Below are positions 59,816-64,000 of a stretch of DNA of 64,000 bases, in pieces. The notes beneath the pieces are model-generated. The model had not been told where the DNA came from. It saw nothing but the letters and a program-made list of their open reading frames with translations, and made no database searches. The number at the start of each line of letters is the position of its first letter. Within the stretch, counting starts at the first letter, position 1. The stretch comes from Phycisphaerae bacterium (GTDB taxonomy: Bacteria; Planctomycetota; Phycisphaerae; UBA1845; CAIVHJ01). The position numbers and the translations under genes are program-made. The DNA is taken from the NCBI GenBank assembly GCA_022072405.1, contig JAJVHX010000002.1, positions 1-64,000 of the forward strand. Reading direction: 5' to 3'.

Positions 59816-60952
59816 TCAAGTCTGGAACACGATGGCCGGTTCAACAGTCAAAACGCGGCGGATACTGATGACGCTGGCAAAGAGCAGCATGATGATGACC
59901 GCCACCGCCGTCCCCGCCAGCACCTGCCAGGGCATATAAAAAGCCAGCTGTTGGGCACCCTGCACAGAAATACCGAAAAAAGCCGCCGGACCCACGCCGA
60001 GTCCGTAACCGATGAAGCCGGTCATGGCCGCCTGGAGCATGATCATGCCCACGAGGCGGATATTCGTTGTGCCGATGGCTTTGAGCAGGGCGAACTGCCG
60101 GAGATTATCCAGGGTAAAGAGATAAAAAGTCTGGCCGGATATTGCCGTGCCGACGATGAGACCGATCAGCACAGTAATACCGAAATTAACCGGGATACCG
60201 GTTTTCTCCATGTAGTAATACATGGTGTTCCAGGCGAATTGCTGCCGGGTGAGGGCTTTCAGATCGGTTACCGCCGTGATGCGCTGGCACAATTCTTCCG
60301 GGTTGACGCCTGGCTGGGCTTTGACCAGGACATACATCAGGCTCTGGCGTTCCTGCGGGCTGAAGCGCAGGGCTTCGGAATAGCGGGTGTAGATCAGCGG
60401 GATGGTTTGAAAGGTGCGGCTGGCTTTGCAGATGCCCACCAGGATGGCCCGCTGATCATTCATTTCAAAGATGTGGCCGACCTGCAGCGGCTGGTCCGGC
60501 CAGATCTGGCTGTAGCCCGCGTCATCCATGATGACGGCGCCAGGCCGGCGGAGATCCTCGATATTACCCAGCAGCATGCCCGTTGGGGCGCCGGCGAGTG
60601 TTTCGTCATCCAGACCGAGAATGCTGATCTGCTGGTGGGCGCCCTCCGGGGTGCGGGCGCGGGCCAGACCCTTGTAGAAGCGCACGCCCCACTCCACACC
60701 GGGCACGCCGCGAATGCGATAGAGATCGTTGTTATTGAGCGGTTTGAACTCATCGATAAAACGCACCTGCGGGTCCATGACCCAGAGGTCGGGTTCTTCG
60801 ATATCCTTGATCTGGCTGTAGGTGCGGATCATCAGGCCGCAGAAAATGGCCGCTTGCTGGCTGATCAGCAGGGCGCCGAAGGTAATCCCGACGACGATGC
60901 CGATAAACTTCCCCTTGTTACCCAGCAGCATTTTCAGGGCGATGTAGATCAC
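59816..60952 (-). CDS. FtsX-like ABC exporter permease (DevC family)
   Basis: The 378-residue permease has an N-terminal helix (GKFIGIVVGITFGALLISQQ), a periplasmic domain of about 200 residues, and three C-terminal helices (FGITVLIGLIVGTAISGQTF; MIMLQAAMTGFIGYGLGVGP; WQVLAGTAVAVIIMLLFASV). The segment NLRQFALLKAIGTTNIRLVG is the FtsX/DevC hallmark. It starts 4 bp after the DedA stop, so the two are probably co-transcribed. Confidence 0.88.
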   Translation of the reverse strand: MIYIALKMLLGNKGKFIGIVVGITFGALLISQQAAIFCGLMIRTYSQIKDIEEPDLWVMDPQVRFIDEFKPLNNNDLYRIRGVPGVEWGVRFYKGLARARTPEGAHQQISILGLDDETLAGAPTGMLLGNIEDLRRPGAVIMDDAGYSQIWPDQPLQVGHIFEMNDQRAILVGICKASRTFQTIPLIYTRYSEALRFSPQERQSLMYVLVKAQPGVNPEELCQRITAVTDLKALTRQQFAWNTMYYYMEKTGIPVNFGITVLIGLIVGTAISGQTFYLFTLDNLRQFALLKAIGTTNIRLVGMIMLQAAMTGFIGYGLGVGPAAFFGISVQGAQQLAFYMPWQVLAGTAVAVIIMLLFASVISIRRVLTVEPAIVFQT

Positions 60953-60956
60953 GGTT

Positions 60957-61637
60957 TCAGGATTCTCCGGTATCGGGATTGACCGGGGGAAGGGCGGTGC
61001 GGCCCCGGCGGGCGCGCAGCACTTCGATGATCAGCGGCAGCACCGACACGAAAATGATGCCCAGCACCACCAGTGAGAAATTCTTGCGGACGATCTCCAG
61101 CCCGCCGAAGAAGTAGCCCGCCGCCAGGCACAGCGTCACCCAGAGCAATCCGCCGGCGATGTTGAAGATCAGAAAACGGGAATAGGTCATGGCGCCCAGA
61201 CCGGCTACGAACGGCGCGAAGGTGCGCACGATAGGAATGAAGCGGGCCAGGATGATCGTCTTGCCGCCATATTTTTCAAAGAAATAATGGGTGCGGTCGA
61301 GATGTTCCTTTTTCAGCAACCGCCCGCCGCGGGCCTTGAGTAGATACTGGCCGAAATATTTTCCGATCCAGTAATTGACCGTGTCACCGGCAATCGCGGC
61401 CACGCTGAGCAGCAACCAGAGCAGATCGATGCGCAATGAACCGCTCGTGCCTGATAACGCTCCAGCGGTAAAGAGCATCGTGTCACCCGGCAGGATCGGC
61501 GTGAAGACCAGTCCGGTTTCCGCGAAAACAATCAGCGTCAATATCAGGTAGGTCCAGGCGCCATAATCCCGAATAAAGCTATCGAGATGCTGGTCGAAAT
61601 GCAGAATGAAATCGATCAACTGTTGAACAACTTCCAT
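60957..61637 (-). CDS. DedA-family membrane protein
   Basis: The 226-residue protein has the SNARE-associated/DedA pattern: FAETGLVFTPILPGDTMLF, a re-entrant G(x)GD region (AIAGDTVNYWIGKYFG) and RFIPIVRTFAPFVAGLGAM with the conserved Arg and Pro. DedA proteins move polyprenyl-phosphate or phospholipid head groups across the membrane. Being upstream of a DevBCA-like exporter, it may help an envelope-lipid pathway. It is the first gene of that unit; 180 bp separate it from the ZIP gene. Confidence 0.9.
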   Translation of the reverse strand: MEVVQQLIDFILHFDQHLDSFIRDYGAWTYLILTLIVFAETGLVFTPILPGDTMLFTAGALSGTSGSLRIDLLWLLLSVAAIAGDTVNYWIGKYFGQYLLKARGGRLLKKEHLDRTHYFFEKYGGKTIILARFIPIVRTFAPFVAGLGAMTYSRFLIFNIAGGLLWVTLCLAAGYFFGGLEIVRKNFSLVVLGIIFVSVLPLIIEVLRARRGRTALPPVNPDTGES

Positions 61638-61817
61638 GCGGTACCTGCCTGAAGTATGAATGACCGGGCCACATTATAGAGAATCAGAACGCCGATGGAC
61701 AATTGGATATAGCTGGTGGGTACTGATTAAGTTTGAAACTAATTCAATCACAAAACCAGGAAGATCGCTCCCTGACGGTCGCGGCTGGGTGAAACTTTAC
61801 CGGTGTCGATTGGCGGG

Positions 61818-62759
61818 TCAGGGGTGCGTTGATTCGTGATCATGGTCGTGGTCAGCAACGTGCTCGGGGACGTTTTCAATCGGGTTCGTGGCCGTGTGGG
61901 CCGGATCGGTTTCGTGAGTATGATGGGCGTGGGGTGGTTCCAGCAGATGGGTGACCAGCATCACGCCCAGACCCAGAAACAAGGCTCCGGTCAGCAGGTG
62001 GCGATCATGCTTATGGAAGTGCAATTCCGGCAGTAAATCAGTCAGGGCGATCGAACAGAAGATGCCCGCGCTGAAAGCCAGCGTATAACCGAGATAGCTG
62101 GATTGGGCGGCGGTAGAGATAACCTCTTGGCTCAGACTATACAGCAGAACACCAATGGGGACCAGGGCGGCATATCCGATCTGCACACCCCAGAAACGCG
62201 GTTTGCTGGTCTGGTTTTTTATCAGTAATACAGCGACCGACAACCCGTCCATCGGCTTATGAATCAGTATGGAGATTAGTACAGAATATACCAGTGTGTG
62301 ATCGAGACTGGGCGCGTTGAGCGCGGCACCTAAGGCGACCCCATCGAGCAGGGAATGTACGGAGAGCGCCAGTATGGCGATCAGGTTGCTGAGGATCGGG
62401 GCCGCAGTTCCGATCTGTTGTTCGGCGGCATGAGTATGATCGTGATGATGGTCGTGATGATCATGGTCATGGTGGTGATCGGTCGGGGATTCGGAGATGA
62501 TATGCTCTGCCTCATGGCTGTGCGGCGCGACGTAGCGTTGCAGCAGGAACACCAGCATGATGCCGATGACAAAGGGGATGCCGAATTCTTCGTCGATCAG
62601 GTGGGTGGCTTCAGGCAGCAGGTGGAATGCAGCGGCTCCGAGCAGCGCCCCCGCCGCCAGACTCAGATAGATCTGCAGCCGCGAATGGGAGAGCCGCGTC
62701 CAGAGTGGAATGGCTGCTCCCAGCAGGGAAACCACCATGACCAGCAGAGCGAAGAGCAT
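61818..62759 (-). CDS. ZIP-family metal transporter
   Basis: The 313-residue protein has eight predicted helices, a His/Asp-rich loop (about residues 93-112, with a run of HHDHDHH type) and a second His-rich C-terminus. The helix IV and V motifs HSLLDGVALGAAL and SILIHKPMDGLSVAVLL hold the metal-binding His, Asp and Glu-equivalent residues. In helix V the usual HExPE is replaced by HKPMD. ZIP proteins import zinc or other divalent metals. Upstream, AGAGAGTA-like sequence gives no clear Zur site. Single gene. Confidence 0.88.
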   Translation of the reverse strand: MLFALLVMVVSLLGAAIPLWTRLSHSRLQIYLSLAAGALLGAAAFHLLPEATHLIDEEFGIPFVIGIMLVFLLQRYVAPHSHEAEHIISESPTDHHHDHDHHDHHHDHTHAAEQQIGTAAPILSNLIAILALSVHSLLDGVALGAALNAPSLDHTLVYSVLISILIHKPMDGLSVAVLLIKNQTSKPRFWGVQIGYAALVPIGVLLYSLSQEVISTAAQSSYLGYTLAFSAGIFCSIALTDLLPELHFHKHDRHLLTGALFLGLGVMLVTHLLEPPHAHHTHETDPAHTATNPIENVPEHVADHDHDHESTHP

Positions 62760-62975
62760 GAACCACCTCAGAGAGTAATACAGTGTACTACGATACTCAG
62801 ATGCGTCAAGTTCGATTTGAAGGTGAGAAATATTCCGGCCTTGGGTTTCAGTAAACGTAACGCGCTGTTATGGATGGAGTTAAGAATGATGGCTCGAATT
62901 GACAGCTTTAGTCAGGGGGTCTAGTATCCGAAGTTTATGTAATAGCTGAAGATAGGTGCGGTAACGGATTAAAGG

Positions 62976-64000
62976 ATGATTGGCGTGAGTTCGGAACTGA
63001 TCGGATTAGCGGAACGTTTGGGCGGGCAGCGGGTGCTCCTGGTCGGGGATGTGATGCTCGATCGTTATATCTATGGCGATGCGGAACGGATCAGCCCGGA
63101 GGCGCCCGTGCCGGTATTACGGGCGGTGGATCAGCAGGTACGAGTCGGTGGGGCGGGCAGTGTGGCGGCCAATCTGCTGGCTCTGGGTGTTGAAGTGATC
63201 TGTTGCGGCGTGGTGGGTGATGATGCCTCCGGAGCCAAACTGCTGGAACTGCTGCAATCGCAGGGAGCCAATTGCAGCGGTATTTTGAAAGTGCCCAGCC
63301 GGCCGACGACCACCAAGACGCGATTTATCGGTCTCGCCCAGCATCGCCATCGGCAGCAGATGCTGCGCTTTGATGAAGAGGATACCACCCCGATCAACGA
63401 CAAGCAGCTGGACTATCTCGGCAAGGTGATCGACAAGGTGATCGACAAGGTGGACGTGGTGTGTATCGAGGATTACAACAAAGGGTTGCTGGGCAGCGGG
63501 CTGGCGGAGCTGGTCACCCGGCGCGCTCGCACCATGGGAAAACCGGTGCTGGTCGATCCGGCGCCGATCAGCAACTATGAGCGTTATCGCGGTACGACGC
63601 TGCTGACCCCGAATCGGCTGGAGCTGGCTACGGCGGTGGGTCGGCGGATGACGAGTCTGGAGGAGATGGGCCTCGCCGGTGTGGAGCTGATCCAGCAACT
63701 CGAATTGCAGGCACTGGTGGTGACGGTGGATAAGGAAGGGGCAGTGCTTTGCCAGGCGGATGGTTCGTTTGAGCATATTCCGACCCGGCCACGGGCCGTC
63801 TATGACAATACCGGTGCGGGTGATGCGGTTCTGGCGATGCTGGCGGCGGCGCTGGCGGCGAAGGCGAATCTGCAGCAGGCGGTGCAGATGGCCAATATCG
63901 CCGGCGGGCTGGAGGTCGAAAAATTCGGGTGCGTGCCGATTCTGAAAGAGGAAGTGCTGGCGGATCTGCGACTGGAGCATCGTCGGCAGGTGGGTAAGAT
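62976..64000 (+). CDS. D-glycero-beta-D-manno-heptose-7-phosphate kinase (HldE/RfaE domain I), partial
   Basis: The frame starts at ATG 62976, or at GTG 62985, which has better spacing to AAAGGA. It runs without a stop to the window end (341 codons). Segments VLLVGDVMLDRYIYGDAERI, SPEAPVPVLRAVDQQ, GGAGSVAANLLALGV, EDYNKGLL, LLTPNRLELA and NTGAGDAVLAML match the PfkB-type kinase domain of RfaE/HldE. The usual DTxGAGD Asp before the glycine loop reads N-T-G-A-G-D. A 12-bp tandem repeat encodes KVIDKVIDK. The kinase makes heptose bisphosphate for LPS, supporting a Gram-negative envelope. Whether the adenylyltransferase half follows cannot be seen. Confidence 0.88.
   Translation, partial: MIGVSSELIGLAERLGGQRVLLVGDVMLDRYIYGDAERISPEAPVPVLRAVDQQVRVGGAGSVAANLLALGVEVICCGVVGDDASGAKLLELLQSQGANCSGILKVPSRPTTTKTRFIGLAQHRHRQQMLRFDEEDTTPINDKQLDYLGKVIDKVIDKVDVVCIEDYNKGLLGSGLAELVTRRARTMGKPVLVDPAPISNYERYRGTTLLTPNRLELATAVGRRMTSLEEMGLAGVELIQQLELQALVVTVDKEGAVLCQADGSFEHIPTRPRAVYDNTGAGDAVLAMLAAALAAKANLQQAVQMANIAGGLEVEKFGCVPILKEEVLADLRLEHRRQVGK

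Noticed and set aside
59022..60982. Plus-strand frames opposite the ABC ATPase and permease
   Set aside because: Antisense shadows; the minus frames hold Walker and FtsX motifs.

Overview
The window looks like a chromosomal segment of an anaerobic, Gram-negative planctomycete, most likely Phycisphaerae-like. This is inferred from gene content, not from a search. The pointers are a membrane protein with the C-terminal Cys4 ribbon (CGYxLxGL...RCPECG) common in that phylum, a DUF1573-thioredoxin fusion, a Pro-rich membrane-anchored protein ending in REILDPPLSLR, a menaquinone gene of the futalosine route, an ADP-heptose gene (LPS) and many dispersed palindromic repeats. Base 1 is a HindIII site inside an IS3-type element, so the left edge may be a clone or contig end.

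Layout. 1-840: end of an IS3-type element, a 436-bp interspersed repeat and a small ORF cut by that repeat. 907-7611 (minus): a sigma-54 activator, a NifX/NafY-type protein, a binding protein fused to a DsrE domain, a Tat ferredoxin, an NrfD quinone subunit and a 13-heme cytochrome c; together a probable membrane electron-transfer module. 8077-27115 (plus): an almost gapless [FeFe]-hydrogenase locus. It starts with a Rex operator and Rex. Then come a sensor kinase with a hydrogenase-like domain, two DRTGG proteins, an anti-sigma-type ATPase fused to a degenerate hydrogenase domain, a PHP phosphoesterase and a second ATPase. The NAD-linked enzyme follows (HndA, HndB, HndC fused to a GltD-like flavoprotein, HndD), then two response-regulator proteins and the maturation genes hydE, hydG, aspA, hydF.

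27364-45228: an EamA transporter, a small secreted protein, RNase P RNA (rnpB, minus, 29571-29986), a Lon-substrate-domain protein, dnaG-rpoD, a zinc-ribbon membrane protein, lepA, an orphan RiPP-like precursor, a lipoprotein, a CsgG-family protein, DUF1573-thioredoxin, mqnD and an FHA/SpoIIE-type phosphatase. 45390-53675: a CAP lipoprotein, a FecCD/FecE importer with a separate binding protein, two TPM-domain proteins, a P-loop/deoxyribosyltransferase-like fusion, arsM, a 143-bp MITE-like element and a Pro-rich protein. 53855-64000: floA with two NfeD proteins, a DevBCA-type exporter invaded by repeats, DedA, a ZIP transporter and the start of an HldE/RfaE kinase.

How it fits together. The 8-27 kb locus appears to combine a redox-repressed, NAD(H)-coupled hydrogenase with its own cofactor factory and an unusual regulatory block in which hydrogenase-like Fe-S domains are joined to ATPase or kinase modules. 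The adjacent NrfD/multiheme module, together with menaquinone synthesis, suggests a membrane outlet for electrons. The block at 8804-14409 is the best candidate for a poorly described system. At least three repeat families occur: a 344-436 bp element (3 copies), REP-like palindromes of about 25-45 bp (at least 8), and a 143-bp MITE-like element.
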